A stretch of DNA of 64,000 nt from Deltaproteobacteria bacterium. Its GTDB lineage: Bacteria; Desulfobacterota; Desulfuromonadia; Desulfuromonadales; Geopsychrobacteraceae. The notes under the pieces are model-generated. The model had not been told where the DNA came from and did no database searches. It saw only the letters and a list, made by a program, of their open reading frames with translations. A program made the position numbers and the translations under genes. The DNA is taken from NCBI GenBank assembly GCA_018399135.1, contig JAGYPB010000004.1, forward strand, positions 1-64,000, read 5' to 3'. Below, one piece after another: positions 18,324-27,003 of this stretch (positions are counted from its first letter, which is position 1; each line of letters opens with the position of its first letter).

Positions 18324-19499
18324 TCAAACTAACTCAAAGATCGCCGCTACCGCTTCACCGCCACCAATACACAGGGTAGCCAGGCCGTATTTTTCACCAC
18401 GGACTTGCATCTCTCGCAGCAGGGTTGCGGTCAGTCGGGCTCCACTGGCGCCAATGGGATGGCCGATTGAGACGGCTCCGCCGTTGACATTGACGCGTTC
18501 GGGGTCAAGGCCGAGCTGTTTGATGGCGACAAGGGGGACTGCTGAAAAGGCTTCATTGATTTCAAACAGGCCGATATCACTTAATTTGATTCCGGCTTTT
18601 TTACAGCATTTGCTGATCGCATCGACCGGCGCTTCGGCGAACCTGTCGGGATGAATACTGTTGGTCGCGTCGGCAGCCAGCCTGGCGATTGGTTTAAGGT
18701 TGTAGGTTTTTATTGCTTCTTCGCCGGCCAGCAGAGAAATCCCTGCACCGTCATTGATGGTTGAAGCATTGCCGGCGGTAATGGTTCCGGTTTTGCTGAA
18801 GGCAGGGCGTAGCCCCGGCAGTTTGTCAACTGCGCCGCGCAACGGTTCTTCGTCTGAGCTGATGGTGATATCTCCTTTGCGGGTTTTAATGACAACCGAC
18901 ACCAGTTCATCGCTGAACGTATCGTTGGTGATTGCAGCCTGCGAACGTTCATAAGAACGTCTGGCAAAGTCATCCTGTTGTTCACGGGTCAGGCCGTGGG
19001 TCTGGATCCACTCGTCAGTGATCTCCCCCATATGGCGTCCGGAGTAGGGATCGCGCAGGCCGTCGAAAATGATCAGATCAACCAGCTCACCATTGCCGAG
19101 GCGCTGACCAAAGCGTGCTTTCGGCAGGGCGTAAGGGGCTTGAGACATGCTTTCCATGCCACCGGCGAGGGCAATGCGGGTGTGTCCCAAGGTGATTCCG
19201 TCGGCTGCGAGCATCATGGACTTGAGGCCACTGCCGCAGACTTTGTTGATCGTCATGGCTGCGGTGCTGTCGGGTAACCCGGCCATCCGCATGGCCTGAC
19301 GTGCGGGGGCCTGTGCCGCGCCCCCCTGCAGTACCTGGCCGATAATCACTTCATCAATTGCCTCCGGGGGCAGTTTTATCGTGTCCAGGATGTTTTTGAT
19401 GGTTTGTGCCGCCAGCTCCGCGGCGGTCAGTTCGCTAAGGGCCCCACCAAAAGAGCCGAAAGGTGTGCGTTTTGCACAGATGACGTAGCAATTGTTCAT
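18324..19499 (-). CDS. atoB: Acetyl-CoA C-acetyltransferase (thiolase)
   Basis: 391 residues from the ATG at 19499 preceded by AAAGGATC; the open frame extends 16 codons upstream without a better start. Family motifs are present: acylated Cys in NKVCGSGLKSM, GGMESMSQAPY, NEAFSAV, GHPIGASGAR and the second catalytic Cys in TLCIGGGEA. It cleaves acetoacetyl-CoA to two acetyl-CoA, or runs in reverse. First gene of the atoB-CoA-transferase-bdhA-activator group; a near-consensus sigma-54 promoter lies 60 bp upstream. Confidence 0.92.
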   Translation of the reverse strand: MNNCYVICAKRTPFGSFGGALSELTAAELAAQTIKNILDTIKLPPEAIDEVIIGQVLQGGAAQAPARQAMRMAGLPDSTAAMTINKVCGSGLKSMMLAADGITLGHTRIALAGGMESMSQAPYALPKARFGQRLGNGELVDLIIFDGLRDPYSGRHMGEITDEWIQTHGLTREQQDDFARRSYERSQAAITNDTFSDELVSVVIKTRKGDITISSDEEPLRGAVDKLPGLRPAFSKTGTITAGNASTINDGAGISLLAGEEAIKTYNLKPIARLAADATNSIHPDRFAEAPVDAISKCCKKAGIKLSDIGLFEINEAFSAVPLVAIKQLGLDPERVNVNGGAVSIGHPIGASGARLTATLLREMQVRGEKYGLATLCIGGGEAVAAIFELV

Positions 19500-19558
19500 A
19501 ATTTGATCCTTTGGACGTAGGTTTTTTCTACTCTCGGCAGATATCATGTAGAATTGTT

Positions 19559-19574
19559 AGCAAGGATCGTTCCA
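19559..19574 (-). promoter_or_regulatory. Sigma-54 (-24/-12) promoter of the acetoacetate operon
   Basis: On the minus strand TGGAACGATCCTTGCT has GG-N10-GC spacing and one change from the TGGCACG-N4-TTGCT consensus. It lies 60 bp before the thiolase ATG. The activator encoded at 14640-15959 is the obvious partner. Upstream, two TTGATTC direct repeats near 19640-19655 could belong to an enhancer. Confidence 0.7.
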
Positions 19575-19832
19575 CGATAAAAAAACGTTTGATTTCACGT
19601 GCTTGTCCAGCTGTATGTAGTCGGCCACTCCTTTTACAGAATCAAAAAAGAATCAAGAATATAAAATAGTATGAAAAGTAGCATTATAACAGCAATATAC
19701 ACATGAGTCAAAAATGAATCGATTGCTGCACATTGTGAGTCGGTCGCCTTTGGACAGGTGTTTGTGTTGCTGAATATGTGTTATTCCCGGCAGTAATATC
19801 AGTTGTTTTTTGTGTCGGGAAAACAATGGTTA

Positions 19833-19876
19833 TTGACAAAGGTAAGGAGAGTGTACTATGAAATTGGTCAGACCAT
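19833..19876 (+). promoter_or_regulatory. lut promoter with GntR-type operator
   Basis: TTGACA (19833-19838) and TACTAT (19854-19859, 15-bp spacer) precede TTGGTCAGACCAT (19864-19876), a one-mismatch TTGGT-N3-ACCAA palindrome placed 4 bp after the -10. This mirrors the glcD promoter. The spacer is shorter than ideal, so the exact -10 is uncertain. Confidence 0.6.
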
Positions 19877-19906
19877 CGTTACGGTTCAGTTCTTGTTACA
19901 AATGTT

Positions 19907-20062
19907 GTATCAGTTCAGCACTGGATCTTCGGATCCTATGTCAAGGGACGCGATTGTTTCCCGTTGGGTCATCCCTGACCGCTTGCTGTCGCCGTCCATG
20001 GCGACAAACACCCTTGCCACAGAACCCGAAGGCCTTGCGCAAGGATAGAGCTGAATAGTTAC
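19907..20062 (+). repeat. Dispersed repeat family, long copy A
   Basis: 156-bp element with left end GTATCAGTTCAGCACTGGAT, an internal segment containing AAGGGACGCGATTGTTTCCC, and right end GCGCAAGGATAGAGCTGAAT AGTTAC. Shorter relatives at 23035, 25016 and 39710 keep only the ends; the copy at 52379 keeps left end, centre and right end. It lies between the lut promoter and lutC, so it would be transcribed as leader RNA. Confidence 0.75.
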
Positions 20063-20119
20063 CAGACTTTAGGGGTATCCTCAAGGAACATACAGAGCAC
20101 TCTGCAGGGAGAAAACACC

Positions 20120-20683
20120 ATGGCAGAAAAACACCTGGTTCACAGTTTCACTGAAGCTGCTGGTCGCGTTGGGGCTGCAGTTGTGCCCTGTACAACTCTT
20201 CAGGATGCGGTTGCCTATGTCGCACGCACTGCGGTCGGTCATACCCTGATACCACAAACGGCACTGGCTGCTGAATTTCAGTTGCGATCCTTGTTGGGTG
20301 GTGCCGGTGTTGATGTCTGTTCCGTCAGTTTCCGTGAAGCGGGACAGTTGCCCGGTGCCGGTGTTACCTTCTGCAATTTTGCCATGGCCGACACCGGCAC
20401 GGTTGTCCTTGATAGTACAAGTGAAGATGTTCGTCTGGCAACAACCATTCCTGAAGTTCATTTCGTTATTCTTGATCCAGCCAAAATTCTCACTGACAAC
20501 CTGGCAGCAGCAGCTCCGATGAACACGCTGTACGCAGGTTCTGAGCCACGCTTTGTCGCTTATATTACGGGGCCCAGTCGTACTGCTGACATAGAGCGGG
20601 TGCTGACCATCGGCTGTCATGGCCCCCGTGAGCTGCATATTCTGCTCGTTCCTGACGTTTCTGATGACCTGATGGAGATATAA
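20120..20683 (+). CDS. lutC: L-lactate oxidase subunit LutC (LUD domain)
   Basis: 187 residues of the LutC/YkgG family: TLIPQTALAAEF near the N-terminus, then GVTFCNFAMADTGTVVLDS (the LUD signature region), TIPEVHFVILDP and the SRTADIERVLTIGCHGP end. Part of the LutABC-type membrane-associated L-lactate dehydrogenase; resembles the DVU3032 type of Desulfovibrio. ATG preceded by GGGAGA. A 150-bp gap separates it from the fused lutB-lutA gene. Confidence 0.9.
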   Translation: MAEKHLVHSFTEAAGRVGAAVVPCTTLQDAVAYVARTAVGHTLIPQTALAAEFQLRSLLGGAGVDVCSVSFREAGQLPGAGVTFCNFAMADTGTVVLDSTSEDVRLATTIPEVHFVILDPAKILTDNLAAAAPMNTLYAGSEPRFVAYITGPSRTADIERVLTIGCHGPRELHILLVPDVSDDLMEI

Positions 20684-20833
20684 GTACTGGAAGTTATTGG
20701 GCGCGACAAATCGTGCCCCGACCGGAGCGGTAGCCTTCAGATCGTTCTTGAAGCAGGGGTGCAGTTCATTGCACCCGGCGTTGTTGATTTGATACAGCAA
20801 GAGATTTTACCGCGATCGCTGAGGAGAAAAACT

Positions 20834-23035
20834 ATGGCCGCTACTGCCGATTTCAAGAAAAGCGTTGAGGATGCCCTTGGTAAGCCTAAGCTCAGTGAGG
20901 CTTTACACCTGTTTGGTGATGCCTACCTGATTGCCCGGGAAAATGCCTTTCGTGGGCTTGACTTTGATCAGTTGCGAACCGAACTGGCGGCGATTAAAGA
21001 TGATGTCAGGGAGCGGCGCAAGGAGTTGCTTGCCCAATTTATCGCTAACGCTGAAGCAGCGGGCTCTAAAGTCTTCGTCGCCAAAGATACCCGCGAGGCC
21101 AATGAGTATGTGGTTCATCTGGCCAAACAGAAGAACGCCGGATTGATAGCAAAATCCAAATCGATGGTATCGGAAGAGGCGCATCTTAACAAAGCATTGG
21201 AAGCCGCCGGGATACGTGCCGCTGAGACCGATCTGGGTGAGTGGATTGTTCAACTTGCCGGTCAGCGCCCTTCTCACCTGGTGATGCCCGCCATTCATAT
21301 GTTTAAGGAGGAGGTCGCCGAACTGTTCAGTAAGGAGATTGGCGAACCCCTCGAAGCAGATATCAGAACCCTTGTCGATGCGGCCCGAAAGCAGCTGCGC
21401 AAGGACTATTTTGATGCTGATATCGGTCTGACCGGAGCCAACTTCCTGGTGGCTGATACCGGTGGCATCGGCCTGGTCACCAACGAAGGAAATGCGCGAC
21501 TGTGTGCTACCCTGCCGAAGGTTCATGTGGTTTTTGCCGGTATCCACAAACTTGTCCGCAGTATGGAAGACGCCATCAAGATCACCCGACTGTTGCCGCG
21601 CAACGCCACGGGTCAGTTGCTGACCTCCTACGTGACCTGGATTCGCGGAGCGGTGCCGACCCCCGGCAATGATAAAGAACAACACATCGTGCTGATTGAT
21701 GGAGGTCGTGAGGCGCTTTACGAATCACCGGTGTGCCGTGATGCCCTGCGCTGCATTCAGTGTGGTGCCTGTGCCAACGTCTGCCCGGTTTATCAGACCG
21801 TCGGTGGTCACGTTTTTGGCAGTATTTACATTTCTGCCATCGGAATCATCCTCACTGCTTTTTATGAGGGGTTGGATCGGGCCAAAGAGATTACCCGCGC
21901 CTGTATCGGCTGTCGCTCCTGTACTGCCGTCTGCCCGGCCAATATTGATCTTGAGGAAATTATTCTTCATCTGCGTCAGCAGGTTACCAAAGAATACGGG
22001 ATGGGGCTGGTCAAAAATATCACCTTCAAGGCGGTGATGCGTAATCGCGCCCTGTTCCACAATATGGTCAAGGCCGCGTCCAAATTGCAGAAACCGGTAA
22101 CTCAACAAAAAGAAGGGCAGCCTGCCACCCGGGTCATCCGCCATTTACCGATGCATTTCATGGACAAGGACCTGACCCAGTGGCGCGATCTGCCGGCGGT
22201 GGCGCCCAGGTCGTTTCGTGATCTTTTTGCCGGCATTGACCAGAAGGTTGATAACCCGCGTTATCGGGTCGGCTTTTTTGTAGGGTGTGGGGCCGATTTT
22301 GTCTATCCCGAGGCGGGTATCAGTCTGGTCAAGGTTCTCAACCACCTCGGTGTCGAAGTTGTTTTTCCAAACTCCCAGAACTGCTGCGGTATTCCCGCTC
22401 TTTACGCTGGCGACACGGAAACCGGGGTTGAACTTGCCAAGCAGAACGTCAAAGCATTTTATGAGGCTGATGTCGACTATGTTCTGTGTGTCTGTCCGAC
22501 CTGCACTATGGGAGTGAAACGCGATTTTGTTGAGCGACTGGTCGATGATCCGGTCTGGTCGCAGCGTGCCATCAGTCTGTCAGAAAAAACCATGGATGCT
22601 GTCGCTTTTCTGGAGAATGTTCTTAAAGCTTCCGATCTGCTCAAGGCAACATCTGCTGCTCGTATTACCTACCATGACTCATGCCATTTGAAGCGTGGCA
22701 ACGATGTCTGGAAGGAACCGCGTGCACTGCTCAGGGCAACGGGCTATCAGCTTGAAGAGATGAAGAACAGCGATCGCTGTTGCGGTTTCGGTGGAACCTA
22801 TTCCTTTCTGAGTCACCCGCAGATTTCCCGCCAGATTGCCGGTGATAAGGTGGAGAGTATCAAGGTGACAGGCGTCAAAACCGTTGCCATGGATTGTCCC
22901 GGCTGTATGATCATGGTTGGTGGCAGTATGGGTAAGGCCGATCCGACGGTGCGCTGCGCACACACCATGGAGTTACTGGCCGAGGCTATAGTGGAAAAGC
23001 CGCAAGGGCAGACCCCTGGTGAAAAACAATTTTAG
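20834..23035 (+). CDS. lutB: Fused LutB-LutA L-lactate dehydrogenase iron-sulfur protein
   Basis: 733 residues from the ATG at 20834 (GAGGAGAAAA upstream). Residues ~40-310 are a LUD domain (IVQLAGQRPSHLVMPAIH, LTGANFLVADTGGIGLVTN). Two 4Fe-4S clusters follow: CIQCGACANVCP and CIGCRSCTAVCP. The last ~260 residues are two CCG domains (FFVGCGADFVYPE...NCCGIP; YHDSCHLKRG...RCCGFGG), which in Bacillus are the separate protein LutA. The single-chain form resembles Desulfovibrio DVU3033. With LutC it should oxidise L-lactate to pyruvate and deliver electrons to the membrane pool. Confidence 0.9.
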   Translation: MAATADFKKSVEDALGKPKLSEALHLFGDAYLIARENAFRGLDFDQLRTELAAIKDDVRERRKELLAQFIANAEAAGSKVFVAKDTREANEYVVHLAKQKNAGLIAKSKSMVSEEAHLNKALEAAGIRAAETDLGEWIVQLAGQRPSHLVMPAIHMFKEEVAELFSKEIGEPLEADIRTLVDAARKQLRKDYFDADIGLTGANFLVADTGGIGLVTNEGNARLCATLPKVHVVFAGIHKLVRSMEDAIKITRLLPRNATGQLLTSYVTWIRGAVPTPGNDKEQHIVLIDGGREALYESPVCRDALRCIQCGACANVCPVYQTVGGHVFGSIYISAIGIILTAFYEGLDRAKEITRACIGCRSCTAVCPANIDLEEIILHLRQQVTKEYGMGLVKNITFKAVMRNRALFHNMVKAASKLQKPVTQQKEGQPATRVIRHLPMHFMDKDLTQWRDLPAVAPRSFRDLFAGIDQKVDNPRYRVGFFVGCGADFVYPEAGISLVKVLNHLGVEVVFPNSQNCCGIPALYAGDTETGVELAKQNVKAFYEADVDYVLCVCPTCTMGVKRDFVERLVDDPVWSQRAISLSEKTMDAVAFLENVLKASDLLKATSAARITYHDSCHLKRGNDVWKEPRALLRATGYQLEEMKNSDRCCGFGGTYSFLSHPQISRQIAGDKVESIKVTGVKTVAMDCPGCMIMVGGSMGKADPTVRCAHTMELLAEAIVEKPQGQTPGEKQF

Positions 23036-23087
23036 CTATTCGGCTCAATCCTTGCGCAGGATCCTTGATCCGGTGCTGAATAGATAC
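23035..23087 (-). repeat. Dispersed repeat family, short copy B
   Basis: Inverted relative to copy A: starts at the last base of the lutBA stop codon, contains CTTGCGCAGGATCC and GATCCGGTGCTGAATAGATAC. The internal segment of copy A is missing. Located just downstream of lutBA and before the small protein gene. Confidence 0.75.
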
Positions 23088-23111
23088 AGAGTCATTTATG
23101 GAGAATTCAAT

Positions 23112-23312
23112 ATGAGCGGACGTTTACCAGTTACCGACAACTTATGTCGCAATCCGGAAAATCACTATCGCCATATCTGTGAGCTTAAGACCGCAGGGAG
23201 TCACGATGAAATCGACCGCCTGACTGTTGAACCAGGTTTTATCTGTGGTAATTGTGGTAGCAAAGCCAATGAAGTGGGGGCTCTGTGTGCACCTGGCCCT
23301 TGGCATGAGTAA
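23112..23312 (+). CDS. Small cysteine-rich protein, unknown function
   Basis: 66 residues starting at the ATG at 23112 (GAGAATTC upstream). It has Cys residues at NLC, HIC, ICGNCGSKAN and LC, with CxxC followed by a later Cys, suggesting a zinc or iron site. It ends APGPWHE. No family recognised. It lies directly after lutBA and may be on the same transcript. Coding is supported by the clean start, the Cys pattern and position only. Confidence 0.6.
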   Translation: MSGRLPVTDNLCRNPENHYRHICELKTAGSHDEIDRLTVEPGFICGNCGSKANEVGALCAPGPWHE

Positions 23313-23363
23313 TAAGCTCAAGGTAGAAAAAATAGAATTCAAGTATCGTGATCAAGAATTTTG

Positions 23364-23391
23364 TTGACAGGAACAGGGTGGTTATTATATC
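23364..23391 (+). promoter_or_regulatory. Promoter of candidate small RNA 1
   Basis: TTGACA (23364-23369), a 16-bp spacer and TATATC (23386-23391), in a region without an open frame. It would start transcription near 23398. Confidence 0.55.
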
Positions 23392-23397
23392 AAATGG

Positions 23398-23538
23398 TCT
23401 GACCAGCTTTTTTGTGGAAGGTGTCCGGCATCTGCCGGTGAAAAAATAGAAACCAAAAAATTCGTTTGTTGCCGTGAGACTCTCTCTCCCACGTGCTTGG
23501 CCCCGTCAGGATCTCCTCCCTGACGGGGCATTTTTTTT
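23398..23538 (+). ncRNA. Candidate small RNA 1 (about 140 nt)
   Basis: A sigma-70-like promoter upstream and a strong intrinsic terminator at the end bracket a stretch with no credible open frame. Inside are a small hairpin CCGGC-ATCT-GCCGG (about 23425-23438) and ACTCTCTCTCCC just before the terminator. The terminator stem GCCCCGTCAGG (23500-23510) pairs with 23519-23529; its loop reads ATCTCCTC and runs into CC, giving a CUCCUCC sequence able to pair with Shine-Dalgarno sites; T8 follows. A closely similar unit occurs at 31000. The downstream gene is convergent, so this is not its leader. Confidence 0.5.
23500..23538 (+). terminator. Rho-independent terminator with CUCC loop
   Basis: An 11-bp perfect stem (GCCCCGTCAGG / CCTGACGGGGC), an 8-nt loop and eight T residues. 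The T-run lies on the plus side, so it ends plus-strand transcripts, not glnA. Confidence 0.9.
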
Positions 23539-23563
23539 GATGGCGTCGCCATCAAAATTAAGG

Positions 23564-24895
23564 TCAGAAGTTTTTCATGTAGGTGTTGATTTCCCAATCG
23601 GTAACGGCGGTGCGCCAGGCGTCCCATTCTTTTTCTTTTCCTGCGATATATTTAGTGTAAATGTGATCACCCAGAGCTTCTTTTGAGAGGGGGTTATTCT
23701 TAAGAGCCTCTATGGCTTCATGCAGGTTGGCGGGCAAACAGATAACGCCGGCTTCTTCCATCTCTGTCGGGGTCATGTGGTAGATATCCACATTGACCGG
23801 ATCCGGTGCCGGAAGCTCGTTGACAACTCCATCCAGACCGGCTTTGAGCATCATCGCCAGGGCGAGATAGGGGTTACAGGAGGGGTCAGGGCTGCGCACT
23901 TCGGTTCGAGTGCTTAATCCACGGGAGGAAGGAATGCGTACCAGAGCTGAACGGTTGGAGCCCGACCAGGCCACATAAACCGGGGCCTCATAACCGGGAA
24001 CCAGGCGTTTATAGGAATTGACCAATGGGTTGGTGACGGCGGTAAAACTGCGTGCGTTCTTTAAAATGCCGGCGATGTAGTGGTAGGCTGTGGCGCTGAG
24101 CTTAAGGGGGCCGTTGTCGTCAAAAAAAGCGTTGGTGCCATCGAGGTTGAACAGGGACTGGTTGGTATGCATCCCTGACCCGTTGATGCCGTAGACTGGT
24201 TTGGGCATGAACGTCGCGTGAAATCCATGCTGGGCAGCGATGGGGCACCCTACCCCGCTGAAGGTAACCGTGTTGTCGGCGGCGGTCAGGGCATCGGAAT
24301 ATTTAAAGTTGATTTCGTGCTGTCCTTCAGCGACCTCGTGATGGGAGGCTTCGACCTCAAAGTCCATCGCTTCAAAGTGTCGATAATTTCACGGCGGCGG
24401 TGACCGCATTATCATCGGGATCGACATCGAATAACCGGCGACATCATTGGTACGAATTTGAAAAGAATCCTGTTTTTCATCCTTCTGAAAAGAAAAATTC
24501 ACACTCAGTGCCGACATTCATAGTGTAGCCGAGATCTTTGCTTCAGCCAGAATCCGCTTCAGTTAACCCGTGGACATCCGATAAAGGTGTACCGTCGGCC
24601 TTGTAGACATCGCAGATAATCCGCGCGGCATTGACGCCATCCTTGTTGCGCCACGGCAGGACAACAAGAATATTATAATCCGGGCTTCAGATACATGTCC
24701 GACTCATTGATACGAAAGTTAAAACCGTCAATCGACGACCCATCGAACATCATCATGCCATCGAGTGCCTTGTTGATCTGACGGCTGATTGGTAGAGAGA
24801 TTCTTCATGAAACCGAAGATGTCAAACAATTGTAGACGGAAAAAATTGACATTGTGCTCTTTGATGGCTTCCATGATCTCGGTACGGGGTCTCAA
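23564..24895 (-). pseudogene. glnA: Glutamine synthetase type I (GSI-alpha length), frameshifted
   Basis: Read through its frameshifts this is a glutamine synthetase of about 443 residues. It starts at TTG 24895, behind AGGAG: LRPRTEIMEAIKEHNVNFF. It continues through [20 protein letters not shown] and VGTECEFF to an intact 267-residue C-terminal frame ([45 protein letters not shown]). The adenylylation loop of GSI-beta enzymes is absent. At least six single-base indels fall between 24361 and 24800, many in short homopolymers (for example CCG GAT read as CCCGGAT). Either a damaged gene or, more likely, a low-quality stretch. ATP-dependent glutamate-ammonia ligation is the expected function. 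Confidence 0.85.
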
Positions 24896-25015
24896 GCGTT
24901 CTCCTGGGTGGTTTGCGTGGATGAAAAATGTACGGAGGTGGGCTGGATTGGTCATGCAACGCTTATTCTTGATTATCTCTCGCCGATAAAGGGACTCTTT
25001 TTAATCTGTCAATGA

Positions 25016-25063
25016 GTAGCTATGGGCTTGCACTGGATCTCTGATCCGGTGCTGAACAGATAC
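25016..25063 (-). repeat. Dispersed repeat family, short copy C
   Basis: Inverted short form: GTAGCTATGGGCTTGCACTG then GATCTCTGATCCGGTGCTGA and ACAGATAC. The right end is more diverged than in copies B and D. Confidence 0.65.
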
Positions 25064-25082
25064 AAAATAACAACGGTAAAAA

Positions 25083-25112
25083 CGATTTCGATACCGATAG
25101 CGATTCCGATTT
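25083..25112. repeat. CGATNN hexamer array
   Basis: Five consecutive hexamers CGATTT, CGATAC, CGATAG, CGATTC, CGATTT, non-coding, just beyond the APH/AAA kinase stop. Confidence 0.7.
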
Positions 25113-25199
25113 GGACAAAAAACAGTTCAGCAAGCGTTGCAGGCGATGCTTGACTGCCTGGCCGTGAGGATATCCAACTATCAACCCGTTGCCTTCTCT

Positions 25200-26755
25200 C
25201 TAACAGTTCAAGCCTCCCTCAACTTGTATCCCAACCGTTTTCACGTCCGTCTGCTCATCGATGGTGATGCTTTGTTGTTCTGTTCGCCTGCTGTCAGTGG
25301 TTCCGCATTGGCTAGTTGAAAGTCCAGCACCTTTTCATCCGCATCAGACAGACTATCCCCCTCCCGGGAGCGTTGCCGGATCCGCCGCCGAAAAAGCTTC
25401 TCATCTAACTCGAAGTCAAAATTTTAAAGGGCGTTGTCGCTTTGTCGCAAGTCTTGCAACTGCTGCCGATCTGCCAGCCTGATGAAGGTGGCATCGATGA
25501 TCACCGTGAAACCGGCCGCAAGAATCAAGTCAGCCGAAAGAAGGCGATCGTAGGTTTTTTGTTTGCTGCGGTGCTGTAGATTCCTTGTTCTATGGCCGAT
25601 TTGCCGGACTGGGTAGCCTCAAGCTGGTGAAGGCGTTTGCGTTCCAGGTCGGAATGGATGCAGATATGGCGCCGATGTGCGGCGCCAGATCGTTGACGAA
25701 GGTAGTTTTTCCTGAACCGGATAAACCGTGGGTGATGATCAGTTGTTGTGGTTTTGTTTGCGTATAGCTGTCGGCGAGGAGAGATAGGTTTCTAGGCGTT
25801 CAGGTGCGTGACGCTCCTGTGTTGATAGATCCGTCTGGCGCAGGCGCAGGCAGAGAACCTTGGCTCTGACCATGGCGCGATAGACTTGATAAAAGCGCAT
25901 GAGTTTGAGTCCGGCATAGTCATCCGTGTGACGCAGATAGGCATTGAGGAAAGACGAGGCCATTTGACGGTGCCCGCGATCATCAAGATCCATCACCAGA
26001 AATGCGATGTCGTTGATGGTGTCGATCCAGCGCAAATTTTCATTGAATTCGATACAGTCGAACAGTAGCGGCTGGTCATGAAACCAGGCCATGTTGGCCA
26101 GATGCATATCGCCATGGCACTCGCGGATATAACCTTCCTCGCGCCGTGCAAGCAGAAAAGGCTGCACAGCGGAAAAAGTTGCTTCACTCCATTCTTCGAT
26201 GTTGCTGATTGTCTGCAGCGCTACACTGTCTGGCAGTGCCGACCGGATCTGTTCGAAGTTTTGGCGTATCGGTCTGATGACACTCTCAGGCGTTCCGAAA
26301 CAACTGTCCGGATCGGTGTGGGCTGCCTGCCGGTGAACAGCAGCAATTTTTGCTGCAAACTCGATTAACTCAGTCACCGTCAGATTGCCTGCTGCCAGCA
26401 TCCGATCGAGCTGATTCTCCTGGGGAAATCGCCGCATTTTCACCAGATAGGCCAGCGCCGGTTCCTGGTTCAGTCGCGGCTGGTCAATGGAACCGCCGAC
26501 AGGAATAACGTCAAGATAAAGTTCCGGAGCAAAGCGGCGGTTGAGCCTGAGTTCTTCAGTGCAGAAAAAATGTCGCTTGGTATGGCTGGAAAAGTCGAGA
26601 AAACCGAAATTGACCGGTTTTTTCATTTTGTAGGCGTAGTCACTACTTAAAAAAATCCACGAGGCGTGGGTTTCGATCACCTTGGCTCCCGGGCCTGTTG
26701 GCTCGAAGAAGGAAGGTTCAAGCATGTGCTTTACCAGTTGACGGTGCTTCTCCAT
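25200..26755 (-). pseudogene. Aminoglycoside-phosphotransferase-like / AAA kinase two-domain protein, frameshifted
   Basis: An open 338-residue frame (26755-25739) encodes a phosphotransferase-like domain with ECHGDMHLANM (catalytic loop) and FDCIEFNENLRWID (metal-binding). The family normally continues into a P-loop kinase domain, and that domain is visible in other frames: ITHGLSGSGKTTFVNDLAPH, then SDLERKRLHQLEATQSGKSA, LILAAGFTVIIDATF and RQRSREGDSLSDADEKVLDF, ending at a stop at 25200. At least four single-base shifts break it, several beside A or T runs. The intact protein would have about 518 residues. Substrate unknown; it should not be taken as an antibiotic-resistance gene on this evidence. 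Confidence 0.75.
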
Positions 26756-26916
26756 AGCGATGCCTTATGGTCTATTTGGCAACGGTGAAAAAAAAGTTTT
26801 CTAAAATTGAAGTCTAGTCGATGAGAAAGTTTAAGCAAGGATATATCGGCATGTTGTGCGACGATATATCCGGGGGGAAATAGTCCGCAATTGTCGGGGT
26901 TGATGGGTTGGAATTC

Positions 26917-26954
26917 AAATCAGGGGGCACAAAATTAATTGTTCCCCCTGATTT
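26917..26954. repeat. Inverted repeat downstream of lctP
   Basis: AAATCAGGGGG (26917-26927) pairs with CCCCCTGATTT (26944-26954), with extra pairing inside (ACAA/TTGT). It lies 50 bp after the lctP stop. No T-run follows on the minus strand, so it may be a weak terminator or an mRNA 3' stabiliser. The rest of the 26756-27003 gap shows nothing recognisable. Confidence 0.55.
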
Positions 26955-27003
26955 AGGTTTTACAGGGGCGTTGGCTCGACAGTTATGAGCTGTCCAGCCT
27001 GAA

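Larger units (their letters stand above)
24896..25199. other. Intergenic region upstream of glnA with repeats
   Basis: 304 bp with a short copy of the dispersed repeat (25016-25063) and a five-unit CGATNN hexamer array (25083-25112). No clear -24/-12 or -35/-10 element for glnA was found; local sequence quality may be poor. Confidence 0.5.

Noticed and set aside
19801-20050. Small proteins of 66-81 codons in the lut leader
   Set aside because: They run through the dispersed repeat, overlap each other in different frames, and lack a family pattern.
20081-20800. Open frame of 239 codons on the minus strand opposite lutC
   Set aside because: Shadow of lutC, which has clear family motifs and a good ribosome site.
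20903-21685. Open frame of 260 codons opposite lutBA
   Set aside because: Antisense to conserved LUD-domain sequence; no independent support.
25200-26755. Aminoglycoside resistance gene
   Set aside because: The N-terminal domain is only distantly of the phosphotransferase fold and is normally joined to a P-loop kinase in a family not tied to antibiotic resistance.
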